This document shows positions 25,241-36,900 of a DNA stretch of 64,000 nt, piece after piece (the stretch's first letter is position 1; each line of letters begins with the position of its first letter). This stretch comes from Catenaria anguillulae PL171 (taxonomy: Eukaryota > Blastocladiomycota > Blastocladiomycetes > Blastocladiales > Catenariaceae). The stretch spans positions 124,001 to 188,000 of the forward strand of contig MCFL01000042.1 of assembly GCA_002102555.1 (NCBI GenBank), in the 5' to 3' direction. The translations under genes were made by a program, and so were the position numbers. The notes beneath the pieces are model-generated. The model searched no databases. It saw only the letters and a program-made list of their open reading frames with translations, and was not told where the DNA came from.

Positions 25241-25731
25241 TTACGCCATACGCGCAGAGGTAGAAGTTGGAGAGAGCAAGGGGACAAAAACAGAATGTGT
25301 ACCCGACTGTACCCCGACACAGGTAGCAAAGCGTTGCTGTGAGTGTCCAAACCCAAACCTGGGGGTTGAGAGCCCTGGGAAGGTGCCGTGGAATCGCCAT
25401 TCGCCAAAGGAAACCGGTGTGTGCGAGGCTGAGGAGGAGCCAACGAGGGGTGGGCAGCCAGCGTGGCACTCGTAGATGTAATGTGCGGCAACGAGCGCAA
25501 GGTTCATGGGCGACTGATGGGCCACTGGGGTGCGTGCTTCCAGACAGTGAAGACATTGACAGGGCTGCCGGGTCGTAAACGGATTTTCTGGCGTGCGTCG
25601 CTCAACTGGTCCAACGAGCCTGCAACGCTCACAGCACAGTTTGGATGGTCGTAGAAGCGATTGAGACAATTCGCGCGAGGACAGATACGAGGTTGGGAAA
25701 TTGTTGTCTCAGGCGCACCTCAACTACACAT
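25241..25731 (-). pseudogene. LINE-B ORF2 C-terminal domain
   Basis: Encodes the last part of ORF2 downstream of the zinc-binding block. It includes 'LVGPVERRTPENP', a Cys pair 'CQCLHC' and the conserved 'SFGEWRFHGTFPGL' domain also seen in LINE-A, and stops at 25241. One frame change occurs near 25660. It is cut from the rest of ORF2 by the copia LTR at 25732. Confidence 0.75.
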
Positions 25732-26098
25732 TGTTGGACTATGGCGCCTGGTGCATATATACTACATTAACGGCCATTAGTACAGGCGGCAGTTCACATA
25801 AGATGCAGCATGGAATGCGAACAGGATCAGCGGTGGTCGGATCAGTGGACTATCACCGATCCGACTCATGAACACATGGCCCTACGCGGCCAGGGACCGG
25901 AACGAAAAGGGGAGAGAGTGAAGGAGGACAAGCAGATGGTATGTATTTTGATTAGCAACATCGCGCAATTGCAACTGACCGGGGGAGCATGCCAGCAAAC
26001 CCGGCCGGTCCAACGCCAAACCGACCTCGCCTTCCTCTCCTCAACCTTCATCCCTTCCCAACTGTACTATCTTGCTATTTCAGGGCGAATACCCAACA
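25732..26098 (+). repeat. Copia 5' LTR
   Basis: 367 bp, TG...CA ends, with a TATATA box-like stretch near 25755. It differs from the 3' LTR at three substitutions, visible near 25739, 25764 and 26040. Confidence 0.95.
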
Positions 26099-26120
26099 GA
26101 TTAAGAGTCTCATACTCTAC
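26099..26120 (+). promoter_or_regulatory. Copia primer-binding site, complementary to an internal piece of tRNA-Lys(CUU)
   Basis: The 22 bases directly after the 5' LTR are the reverse complement of the D-stem/anticodon region of a tRNA-Lys(CUU), ending ...GACTCTTAATC, with one mismatch against the animal sequence I remember. No match to a tRNA 3' end is evident. This implies priming by a tRNA fragment cut in the anticodon arm, as Drosophila copia does with initiator tRNA-Met. Confidence 0.6.
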
Positions 26121-26254
26121 ACCACCCGCTGGGTGTAATGGGTAGGTATTCATCCTGGAATGCAGATCACAGAACGGAAGAGTGGATGGTGAGGTGACAC
26201 CTGACCACGCAAACTGAACAATCCACCAATCCACCAATTCCCCGCCACCCCACC

Positions 26255-26520
26255 ATTGACTTTGGATTGGCGACGCATGAGTCTTCGGACAGCGTCGGCT
26301 GCGGCACAATCAGAGTGGCCATGGGTCACTGCTGCGCCATTGATTTTGATTGGCGATGCACGAGTCTTCAGACAGCGTCGGCCGCTGCACGATCAGAGTG
26401 GCCATGGGTCACTGCTGCGCCATTGATTTTGATTGGTGATGCACGAGTCTTCGGACAGCGTCGGCCGCTGCACGATCAGAGTGGCCATGGGTCACTGCTG
26501 CACCATTGATTTTGATTGGC
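26255..26520 (+). repeat. 83-bp tandem repeat in the copia leader
   Basis: About 3.2 copies of an 83-84 bp unit begin at 26255, 26339, 26422 and 26505 (partial). Each contains GAGTCTTC.GACAGCGTCGG and GGCCATGGGTCACTGCTG. They lie between the primer site and gag and contain no long ORF. Confidence 0.9.
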
Positions 26521-29391
26521 AGCGAGTCTGGGAACAGTGTTGGCCTCGTCACAACGAGGGCGATCTACTCGATGATTTCCCAATTGGAGGGACCTGCAAT
26601 ACGAACTGCGCTGGTGAAGCTACTGATATTATGCTGGACATGACTGGGACAACTACGGGCAACATCTGCACTGCGAGCTGGATGGGGCCAGACTGCCAAA
26701 GCAAACACCCATGGAACCAATGAAATGATCGCCCTGACCGGGGATCGGCGACCCTAACGCGAGACGGAGGACCTCGCAAATCAACAACAACATGGGCGAT
26801 TGGTGCACGAGAGACATCTCCCAGTATCCAATTCGCAACGCCAGAACCAGGATAGATCACAGCACACCATGCAACCGGACCCTGAACACGCTACCGCGCG
26901 CCAAGACGGCGGCCCGAGTGACGAAACGACGGCCAAGATGCAAGACGCGCTTACTGCTGCGGAAAATGCGATCTCGTCCACGAGCGCCATGACCGTCAGG
27001 TACCCGGCCCCTGCTGTTGCAGATGGTGCGACCGCGGAAACAATGGAGAAGGCCCGCAAGCTCCTTGGCGTCCCCATCCCCAACACCCTCGCCGGTAAAA
27101 GCGCCGCATACCTTGCCTCCTTGTTCAAGGTTCTCATGACCAAAGAGGGCGTCTTCCTCCGCATCCAGCATTATGACTCGGAAAAGTTCGCGTCCGTGTA
27201 CATGATGTCCGATTCGCTCGTGTCGTGGCTGCGCGCCGCGACTAAAACCTCGTTTCACCTCTCCAACGAGAACCCGTTGACCACGGAACTGCAACTCAAA
27301 TGGCAACTCATTGATGCCGGTGCCGCGGTCCCCATGTTCCAGGCGTGGAATGTCCGGATCACGCCCGCTGTTTGTGCTGCTTACCGCAGTCTTCTTTGGC
27401 TTCCCCGCGCCGGTGATTGCTTCAGTGCCAGATGACTACACCGACAAGCCGGACGACACCACAGATGGTGCTCGCATTGACAACCGGAAACGCACCGCCC
27501 AGGAAGCCGCTGACGCAGTGACCGACGAGTTGAGTAAGGGGATTGCCGAGATCCGGGCGAAACGCTCGCGTCTCAACGAACAGCGCCAGGCGCTTCAATC
27601 AGGTCACGCCGCCCTCGACAAGGCCACCCATGCGCGCCTCATGCGCGAGTTTGCAGCCGAACGCGCGGCCCTGCTTGCGGAGGGGGAGGAATTCCTCACC
27701 GCCCTCACGCATGCGCCTGCCCCGGCCCCAGCGGGTGACCCCCAAACCACGCTCGACCAGCGCGCGGTTGGCCCGACGACTGGCGGGACCCGTGCAGCCC
27801 CTGGCGCTGCCCCCGATGGTGTCGGCATGGGTACCGCTGGGCTTGCCCTTGATGACCCGCTGCTCGAGGCCTCGATCCAGCGCACTCGCTTCATGCAAGT
27901 ATTCCAGCAGACCGTCCCGAGTATCTCTGACGTGCGCGGCATGACATTTGACGAGATCAACATGTCCAAGGTTGACACCGTCCAGTTCTATGCCTGGTTC
28001 GATAAGTTCGAGAAGACTCTGAAAAAGTACCGCGTGCACGGCGTCATCAAGATGCCGCTGCGGGAATGGGGCACATCCGTTTTTGGTGCCGCCGCCAACG
28101 ACGACGTCACCGACTCCATCGACATCACTGTGCAAGATGCAATCCGGGCCGCTGTAAAGGGCATGGACCTCATTGCCATCCCGAACGAAACAGCCCGGGA
28201 CCTGGTGGATCGCCTGATGCAAGCACCGAGTGTCTGCTCTACATCTGCTCGCCACTTGACCGAGGACGGGCTCCGTCGCATTGACGCAGGCCGATTCAGC
28301 ACGCCGCTAGCGTTCACCAAGCACGTTCAGCTGGTGCTCACGGCAATCCAGCGTATGGACAAGTGCGTGGGCGAGCCCCTTGGTCCAGGCCTCCTCACAT
28401 CGCTCGAGCAAGGCATGTACCACGCGCTTCGCCAGGCTCCGTTCAACTGGTTTGCGGCTGCAATCAAGGCCCACAAGCAACGCAACGAGCCCGTGCACGT
28501 CTGGTCGGTCACAAAGCTCTTCAACGAGGCCTTGGAGGGCGAATATTTTTCAGAACATGAGCGGGATACTGCGTGGCACGACTTGTTTGCTGCCCCTCAG
28601 CGTCCGGCGGGGCCCGGCGCAGCCTGCGCCAAGGATGTCCGTCTGCCCGCGGCCGGCGCAGCCGGTGCGGCTGGCCCCAGGGCGGGTGCGGCCCCGACCC
28701 AGCCCCTGCTGACGCACGCCCAAAAGAACCTGTACTTCCGGGACCGTTGCTGGACCTGCTGGACGCGTGGCTGCAAGAACTCTCGTGGGCCCGGTGACTG
28801 TTCCTGCATCTTCGCAGCGCAGCACAAGAAAAAGATGTGCAACAAATGTGGCTGGCGCGGCCACATTGCGGAGTCCTGCGATATGACCGACAAGTATTAC
28901 TTGCCCGCGTTTGCGGCCACTCTCGCCATGGATGCCAATGGCGACTTGGGTACCTCAGAGCGTGGCCCGCGCCAATTGCGCACCCGCGACGCGGCCATTG
29001 TGATTAGGGAGGAGCAGCAGCAGGTACACGATACCCCGCACCCTGCAGAGCCTGTCGAATGGTGCATTGACGGCGGCGCAAACCGGCATATGACCCCGTA
29101 CATTAGTGACTTCTCAAGCATTCACCGCATCCCGACCCCGCTTCCCGTCACGGTCGCCGACAACACCAAGATTACCGCTACACATGTCGGTGACATCCAC
29201 GTTACTGTCCAAGGTTTCTGGCCCTTGATCACCCTTGCCGGTGCACTCCTTGTGCCCGATCTGTCCACCCGTCTTGTCTCTCCGACGCTTTTGTCTGCAG
29301 CGGATCACCGCATTCAATTCTCCACATTCATGGGCATGCAGTACATTGTTCTTCATACACCATCTTGCTCACAACTGGACTCTGTGCATGG

Positions 29392-29804
29392 AACTTGCTC
29401 TTGTGATGGGGCTGTCGTGGCCCAGTGGTTAAGGCGCCGGGCGTCCACTGTGGAGGTCGTGGGTTCAAACCCCACAGGCGGCGATTCTGGTATAGTGTTT
29501 CTATAGTCCTTGCCACTCGCTTGTGCATGGATTCGGTTTGGTTGCCAAGCACAAGTTAAATTCAAGTTGTTTCAGGTCCAAGCTGTCCGGGGTGGATCCC
29601 GCCTGCTCAACTTCTATCTGAGCCCCCTCTTGGCAAGCACCGCGTGTCCCTCTGTGTTCCCGCCTGTGTCAAGTACAAGACCCAAGTCCAAGTCCCTCCA
29701 AGCTTCAAGTTTGTGTTGTGTATTTGTTCATGGATTGTCGCCATATGTACAATTGTCCTGAGGTAAAATTTTTAAAAAAAAAAAAAAAACTTGCTCTTGT
29801 GATG
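29392..29804 (+). mobile_element. tRNA-Ser-like SINE (copy 2) inserted in the copia protease region, 17-bp target-site duplication
   Basis: AACTTGCTCTTGTGATG is duplicated at 29392-29408 and 29788-29804. Box A is TGGCCCAGTGG (29418-29428) and the box B region is the same as in copy 1. The tail ends in about 16 A. Joining the flanks with one copy of the duplication restores the copia reading frame ('TCSCDELRLPRIPL'). Confidence 0.95.
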
Positions 29805-30600
29805 AGCTGAGGTTGCCCCGGATCCCACTCGCCACCCGCAACGGGCTCTCATTCCTGGAAACAACCATTACACCGACACTTGGCGTCTCGACGGATGCCC
29901 CTGTGTCGCCGTTGGAGCCAGTCTCTCGTTTGGTTGTTGTTGAGGAGCCGGACGCTGGCGTCTACGCAGGTGGTCTTCCCGATGTGGCCACATGGGAACC
30001 GTACGGGCTGGGCTCGGATGACCCATCTTGAGCGCATGGATCCCTGACCTCGGCCGTGAGTATATATTCTGTTCGAGCGACGCCGCTGAGGCAGATTTGG
30101 AACAGCTGGGCGCCAAGTTTGGCGTGCCGTTTGACCTGGCATTCCCGGTTGCATTCACTACGGTCGCTCCGACCCCACCCGCAGACCCCAGCGAGCTTGT
30201 TCCCACGGTGGATCGCCTCCAGCACCTGCACGTTATCTACAACCACATTGCGGGCGACTCTTGGCGCCTCGTTTGTGAGTCGATGGGCCTTTGAGCTCGC
30301 CAGTGGCCTGCCACTCATGCGCCCTGGCCAAAGCGACCCAGCGGCGCACTGCCCCGCTGTCTCAGTTCCCGCGCGCGACCGCCCCGTTACAACGACTCTT
30401 CATGGACCTCAACATCATTGACCGCCAGGGGCATGGCGGCGCGCGGCACCTGCTTGTCATCATGGACGACTTCTCGGACATGTGTGCGGTGATCCCAATC
30501 TCTGACAAATCGGACTCGGTGTTTCATTCGTTCACGCACCTCATCACGCTCTGGGAGCGCCGCACGTCTTGCCGCCTCGCTGCGGTTCAGCATGACCGTG

Positions 30601-30801
30601 GAACCTGTGGCGTGCCATGTCTCACTCAGTCAGATCAGTGAACCATCCCCAACACAACTCGGAATCACTCGGGATCAGATTGGAAGATTGAGGTTTTGTG
30701 TACTATTGTATGTAAGGGGAGCAGGACCCACACCCGGGTTCTGCTCCTCAGCTAGAGTATACTCGTTCCTATCGACCTTTGCTGTCTCCCTTTTCAGAAC
30801 C
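30601..30801. mobile_element. Solo LTR (191 bp) in the copia integrase, 5-bp target-site duplication
   Basis: GAACC is duplicated at 30601-30605 and 30797-30801. The 191 bp between begin TGTGG and end TTTCA (TG...CA). Excision rejoins 'HDRGTEFLNARFDNW', a normal integrase core. A 12-bp hairpin stem with one G-T pair lies near 30718-30750. It matches neither LTR elsewhere in the window, so it comes from a third LTR family. Confidence 0.88.
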
Positions 30802-33568
30802 GAGTTTCTGAATGCGCGATTTGACAACTGGCTGCGCCACCGTGGTGTTGAGCGGTACCCGTCCCTTGCTGGCGACCACCAGGCGAATGGCCGGATTGAG
30901 CGTCTCAACAGGTACATCAACGAGCGGATCCGCGTTTACCTCATGCACCTAGATGGAGTCGTACCCGCCGATGAGGCTGCCGAGCTGTGGCCGCTTGCCG
31001 CCCAACTAGCTGGCGTGGTACGCAACCACACGCCGCTCAAGCGTTTGGATGACCTCACGCCGTTTCAGGCATTCTTCAAGTCTGATTTCGTGCCCAGACT
31101 GCGCGCGTTTGGCTCAGCAGCCTATCAACCTCCAAATCCGGACTTACCCGCATTCAAGCTATGCCCAACAGCCCAACGGCGGGTGTTTGTTGGGTACCGT
31201 GACAGCGACTGTGCCACGCTCCTTCTGCTTGATCCACACTCTGGCATTGTTCACGAATCAACTACTGCCAAGTTCCTTGAGTCCGATATTGTCCGAGCAG
31301 CCATACGCGGGCCATCTGCCGAGTTTTTGGAAGAGTTGCCCGAGGCATTCTTGCCCTTCACAGGCTCTGACGACCCGACCGACCGCGACTATGCGCCTGA
31401 TGGCGATGCAGCAACCACTGATGACGGCTCCGATGACGATGTCCCGCCACCGACACCTACGCATGCAGGCCGCGGGGCCCGACGTGCTACCACCGCTGCG
31501 CCGGCTCGCTTGACCCCCGCTGGACGTGCGCCTGGCGTCCGCCAGCGCTCGCCGTCGCCCCGCCGTGCTGAGTCCCCACCGCGCGCGGAGCGTACTGAGC
31601 CAGTGCGCCCGAGGGTTGTGCCACCGCGCCCGACGCTGCGCCCCTATGTTGAGATTACACTGCGTCGACCCAGTGCGGGGGAGGGTGGTGCTCAGCGAGC
31701 CGTAGGTGGTTTTCACAACGCTGGGCCGATCACAGCGTCACTCGCCATTCACACTGACAAAGATGGTGTGGTCAACCGTGATGCACGCCGCCACCTCGCT
31801 CGGGCAACGGCAAAACTTATCAACTCGATGAATCTTGACATCCCGAAGATGCGCGCGGCCGATGTCCAAGTACCAAAATCACACAAACAGGCCAAAGAAG
31901 ATCAACATGCCGACCACTGGCAAAGAGCGGAGCTTGTCGAACTTGCCGCGCTTGAGGCGAACGGCACGTTTGAGGTTATCAAGATTCGGCATGGCCAGCG
32001 CCCAATTGGCTGCAAGTGGGTCTATGATGCGAAAAGCGACCCGGATGGTAACTTGACCAAGTTCAAAGCCCGACTAGTCGCCCGTGGAGACCAGCAATCC
32101 GCCCACGGCCTCGAAACCTACTCTGGCACGCCAACCACTGCCGCAGTCCGCATCGTTGTTGCCCTTGCCGCCGTCCATGGATGGGTGATTTTCGCAATGG
32201 ACGTATCAAACGCATATCTCCACGCCAAACTCAAGGTTCCAACGCTCATGTGGGCACCACCAGGGTACCCAATCGAAAAGGACGAGGTGCTCTTGCTCAT
32301 CAAGTCTCTCTATGGGCTGAAAGAGGCAGGACGCCATTGGGCCGAGTATTTGCGTGATGTCTTATTTGCCCTCGGCTTTGTACCTTGCAAGAACGAAGAC
32401 TGCATCATGGTGAAACGGGCGGACCGCAGCAACCAAGTCCTTGTCGTCATTGTCATTTACGTGGATGATCTCCTCATCACTGGGCCGTCGCTGCCGCAGA
32501 TCGAGCTTGTCAAGACGCAGCTTCTCACGCACAAGCTGAACGACAAACCCGCGCTCAACATCAAGGACTTGGGTGTCGCCGAGGGCTTCCTCAATGCAAA
32601 ACTTGTCCAACGACATGACGGCATCTGGTTCGGCCAGCCCCAACACATCGACAACATCATTCGCGAATTCGGCGTGCTTGCCGAGACCCACACTCAGGAC
32701 CAACCAGCCCGCGACCATGTCGTCAAGGCTGAGGACTCCCCGGCACCACTTGCAGCAGACAAGATCAAGGAATACCAGCATCTGTTGGGCATGCTGCTCT
32801 TTGTCGCAACGGGCACGCGCCCAGACATCTCATTTGCCGTTCACTCTGCTGCTCGCCACGCAAAGCACCCAAGCATGCGCAACTTTGCCGACCTGCTCAA
32901 CATCGTTGGTTACCTAAAGAAGCACCGCGACTATGGTATTTGGTACCCAAAGCTCAGTGACGGTGCCTCATTTTGGAGCACAGTTTCTGGCTACTGTGAC
33001 TCGTCGTACGCAGACGACTCAGCGACGCAGCGCTCAACATCAGGTTTCTGCTTTGGCATTGGTGGTGGCCCCGTGACATGGTCCAGCCGCCGACAACCAT
33101 GGGTTGCAACGTCAACAGCAGAGGCGGAAGTCAACGCAGCGACCGAAGCAGTACGAGACGGGACGTGGATCACACAGTTGATTGCAGAATTGATTGATGA
33201 GACGCGCACCAACAAGATCAAGATCAATTGCGACAACAAGGCAGCCATTGCATTGGCGAATGGTGAGGGACTACGCCGGTCAATTCGGCATGTGGCTGTG
33301 CGGCTGGCGTTCTTGAGGGAGAACCAGCGACGGGAGTTTGTGCACCTCGTGTTTATTGCTGGGATCCGTAACGTTGCGGACGGGTTCACAAAGCCGTTGG
33401 GGAGACGGTTGTTTGAGCAGTTCAGGGCGTGGTTGGGAATGCGTCCGTGCCCACGGGAGGAAGAGTAAGTGCAGGAACAGAGTTGCTCAGTTATGGTGTG
33501 TGGATGCAAGTGCTGTGGGGTATAAATGCGTTCAAGCAATGTATCAGCAAGCACATGAGACTACCGCC

Positions 33569-33578
33569 TGCAGGGGAG
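33569..33578 (+). promoter_or_regulatory. Copia polypurine tract
   Basis: TGCAGGGGAG lies directly before the 3' LTR, the position and composition of a plus-strand primer. Confidence 0.7.
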
Positions 33579-33945
33579 TGTTGGAATATGGCGCCTGGTG
33601 CATATATACTATATTAACGGCCATTAGTACAGGCGGCAGTTCACATAAGATGCAGCATGGAATGCGAACAGGATCAGCGGTGGTCGGATCAGTGGACTAT
33701 CACCGATCCGACTCATGAACACATGGCCCTACGCGGCCAGGGACCGGAACGAAAAGGGGAGAGAGTGAAGGAGGACAAGCAGATGGTATGTATTTTGATT
33801 AGCAACATCGCGCAATTGCAACTGACCGGGGGAGCATGCCAGCAAACCCGGCCGGTCCAACGCCAAACCGACCTCGCCTTCCTCTCCTCGACCTTCATCC
33901 CTTCCCAACTGTACTATCTTGCTATTTCAGGGCGAATACCCAACA
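33579..33945 (+). repeat. Copia 3' LTR
   Basis: 367 bp, same length and ends as the 5' LTR. It is followed by CGCAT, the right copy of the target duplication, and then LINE-B coding sequence. Confidence 0.95.
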
Positions 33946-36900
33946 CGCATGCTGCAGTTGCCCGTAGTTTGGCTGGATCCATTAGCCGCTCGACGAGTGT
34001 CTTTGCTGCCGCTTGGTGCGCCGTCATCCTGCGACGCTGTAACAGCTCCACCACTTGCTCGTGCACATCTAATCGGCATGTCCAGAGTATGTTGACAAGT
34101 GCGCGACACTTGAGCCAATGCTGTTGATTGTCGAGAGCACCGCAGAGCACACAATTTGGGGACGGTACCCGCTCTGGCCAATACTTGTGGAGTTGAGCAC
34201 GAGTTGGCAGGCGACTCGTCAAAACCTTGACGCGGAACGTGACTGATGTGTCGTTGGCAAACGATGTGAACATGGCCGATGCCTTGCGACCATTACAAAT
34301 GGCCCCGTCAAACACCATCAGGTCAGGCTGCCCAACCAACTTGAGCATATACGAGTACAAATTGACGCGGGATTGCATCTGTGCTTGTCGCCGAATTGTG
34401 CGGCCCACCTGTGCGTATACCAGCTCATGACCTACCTGCACCAGCGCGCCAAAGTCAATTGCGTCCACAAACCGTGGCGAAAAGGCGTACACCTCACGGC
34501 AATTTGCACCACAACGGGCAAGCTCGTCAGCCCTCTCGTTCCCTGCATCCCCATCATGGCCCTTGACCTTCACGAGATCCAGCACGAGCCTCTTTTCCTT
34601 AACCAGTGCACAAAGGACCAGTAACAAGTCGTGCAGCGGCGACGGGTGACGTGGCCCAATCGCCTTGGCATCGGGCAGGCCCAGAAACATGGGAACAACC
34701 TGCACGGTGACAGCCGAGTCTGAAAAGACACGCGCATGCGATCCGACAGGGAGCTTGTCAATGATTGCAATAACAGCGGCGATCTCAGGGCATGATGAAC
34801 TAGTTGGAGCAGGCGGCAGTCGGCCGAAGACTTCCAGGTCGAGCTGGGGGCAGTGAGCACCAAGTCCCATAACAGCATCAGTCGTATCCGTAGCGGGTTG
34901 CAGCGAGCCGTCGGTCCAACAGTCAAGGATTGTGCCATGGTGCGTTGTGAGTGGTTGCGTGACATTGGCGAGAGGTGGAGCTGAGTAGGCTGAGCTTGAG
35001 TGGTGGCTGTCGTCATCACCGTCGCTATCGTTGCTGTCTACATCCATGTCGTCTTGCACATACCCAGGGAAGAAACTGGACATGTACGGGCAGTGCTCGG
35101 GCAATTCGTGGTTGGGCGCGAGAACAACATACGCGTCCACACCGTCCCGACGCCTCGTGAGAGACTTGGCTGAGATGGGGTACGTGTACGCAAGTGGGAT
35201 GGTGACAAGGCAATCGGGCACGTCACACGTTGCTGACGACAATTGGCAGTTACCCGTATCACCACAGTCAAGGCATAAATGGAGGAGAGTGTGGTCGGGG
35301 GGCACAACACCCTTGTCAAGCATTAGGCAAGTGCATTCTACGAGGTGGCGCAGTGTGATGATTGGTCCATTCAATGTGTTATGGGAATCAGCGGCAACAC
35401 ACACACCAAAGGTTGGCAGCCCGTTTTCCCCCAAGAAGACCATGAGTTGGCCAACATGGTGTCGAGGCGCAAGGGCCAGGCGGGGCTGAACCAGCATCGC
35501 AGCAACTGGGCCGAGAGATGTGCACCAGTCGGAAACGGCGTTGGTCAAAGCAACCAGGGCATTGTGCAGGCGACCACGGCAAGGGCATCTCTTGGCAAGC
35601 AGATGTCGGACAGAGGCAAACGCGTTTGCATACCGTGCTGGAGTACTGTCCTGGTCATGAAAACAACAAAGGGAAACGAGGGGAGAAAGTGAGCAGACAC
35701 CAGCATTATGGAGACAGGAACGCAAAGTATGAAGAACAGGGGATGGAATAACGGCTTCCAATGGGATGTCATCCACTGGGCAAACGCGCAGAGGGTCAAC
35801 ACGCCCAGCGAGGTGAATTGAGGTGAGAGAACTAGAAAGAAGGGGAAGAAGATTCAGAAGCGGAGAGGCAGGGAGTCCTTGCGATGCAAGTCGGCACGGC
35901 GGGTGCGAGAGTGGGTTAACCCACCAACGGATTGCGCGTTGGGCAAGGCTGGACATGGCGCACGCGACTTGAAAGCGCTCGCTTTGCACGGGTTGGCTTA
36001 AACAGCAGCGAAGGTGCGAGACTCGAGCTGCAAGGATGGTGTGCTTGATGGAGACGAGCCCGTATGTCGCTGCATCGTAGAAAATCAAGACTGGTGTGTT
36101 GGATGGCAATCTGGCCGCAGCTCGAACCACTGCGCGGAGCTTCGCGTTGAGCTGGTCAAGGAAAGTCGGAGATGGGACGTAACCGAATGCACGGTACGCA
36201 ACCACAGGGATGATTGCTGAGTTGATCACGTATACCACAATCCTGGCTGGGACCTCAGGACGTTGATCGCACTTGTCACGGCATCCCTCATCACTTTTTC
36301 CGTCGCCTTCCTTGGCCCCGATCCATCCACAAATACACCCAGGTATCTCTTCATCTCGCCTGGGCCTGCGCGCGGCACCTCAACTCCTCTAGACGTCAAA
36401 CTCCCCACTCCACCGTCTCTCGTGTTGAATGCAAGCACAAAGCCTTTGCTTGCATTTGCCCGGATCCGAGTGAGTAGGTTGAACGCATCGACCAAGTCCA
36501 CCACCTGTTGGAGCAGCTCGCGCGACCTGGCGAAGAAGATTGCATCGTCTATATACCCAATCGCTACGTATCGCGACGGCCAATCACCTTCATGCTTCCA
36601 TATGGCTTCCCACCACCTGTATCCGGCACCTTGATTAGTAGCTCAACACCATCGCAACTCTCCTCCACCGCACACAGCAGAATGTCATAGAATGCGTTCC
36701 ATAGGAACGGCGTTTCAACGCCACCCTGGGGTATACCACGGTGAAGCTGAATCCGCCTTGTCAATCCAAACGCCGTGATCACCGACGCAGTGCGTCCCTC
36801 TAGGAAGTTGCGACAGTAGAAATCTACAAATCGCACTGGCAAACGCAATCGCAAGAGCGCCAGGCGTACAAAGTGATGCGGCACAGTGTCAAATGCTTTG

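Larger units (their letters stand above)
24496..25731 (-). mobile_element. LINE-B, 3' portion left of the copia insertion
   Basis: The poly-A tail lies at 24509-24496 (poly-T on plus). The 3' UTR (24510-25240) shares the LINE-A 3' end but carries a long (GA)n run and SINE copy 3. Coding sequence from 25731 to 25241 continues the frame interrupted at 33946: the reading 'TAACV' on the right side joins 'VEVRLRQQF' on the left, as in LINE-A 'TAACVVDVHLRQQF'. The two parts are therefore one LINE split by copia. Confidence 0.85.
26869..33468 (+). pseudogene. Copia Gag-Pol polyprotein, disrupted
   Basis: Starts at ATG 26869 and stops at TAA 33466-33468. Gag spans about 26869-28920 with one frame slip near 27420. 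It includes a CX2CX4HX4C knuckle 'CNKCGWRGHIAESC' (about 28840), preceded by a Cys-rich block. The protease shows 'WCIDGGANRHM', with DGG in place of the usual DSG. A SINE splits the frame at 29409. Integrase follows with 'CHSCALAKA' and 'MDLNIIDRQ', is broken by the solo LTR at 30606-30796, then resumes at 'TEFLNARFDNW'. Reverse transcriptase carries 'VDDLLITG' in a YVDD context (about 32458) and 'KARLVARGDQQ'. RNase H has 'GYCDSSYADD' and 'STAEAEVNAATEA'. The frame from 30802 to 33468 is intact, so decay is from insertion rather than age. Confidence 0.9.
25732..33945 (+). mobile_element. Ty1/copia LTR retrotransposon, 8.2 kb, inserted in LINE-B
   Basis: The element has 367-bp LTRs that begin TGTTGG and end CCAACA. 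They differ by only three substitutions (over 99% identity), so the insertion is recent. The flanks are CACAT on the left and CGCAT on the right, a 5-bp target duplication with one mismatch. Removing the element and one copy rejoins the LINE-B frame. Order is gag, protease, integrase, reverse transcriptase, RNase H, which is copia-type. A SINE (29392-29804) and a solo LTR (30601-30801) disrupt it, so this copy cannot make its own polyprotein. Confidence 0.95.

Noticed and set aside
27311..27430. Signal-peptide-like N-terminus of a long plus-strand ORF
   Set aside because: The hydrophobic start is an out-of-frame reading of copia gag. The true gag frame starts at 26869 and slips near 27420.
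30606..30796. Spliceosomal intron in the copia integrase
   Set aside because: There is no GT donor, and the ends are TG...CA with a 5-bp GAACC duplication, which is the mark of an LTR insertion.
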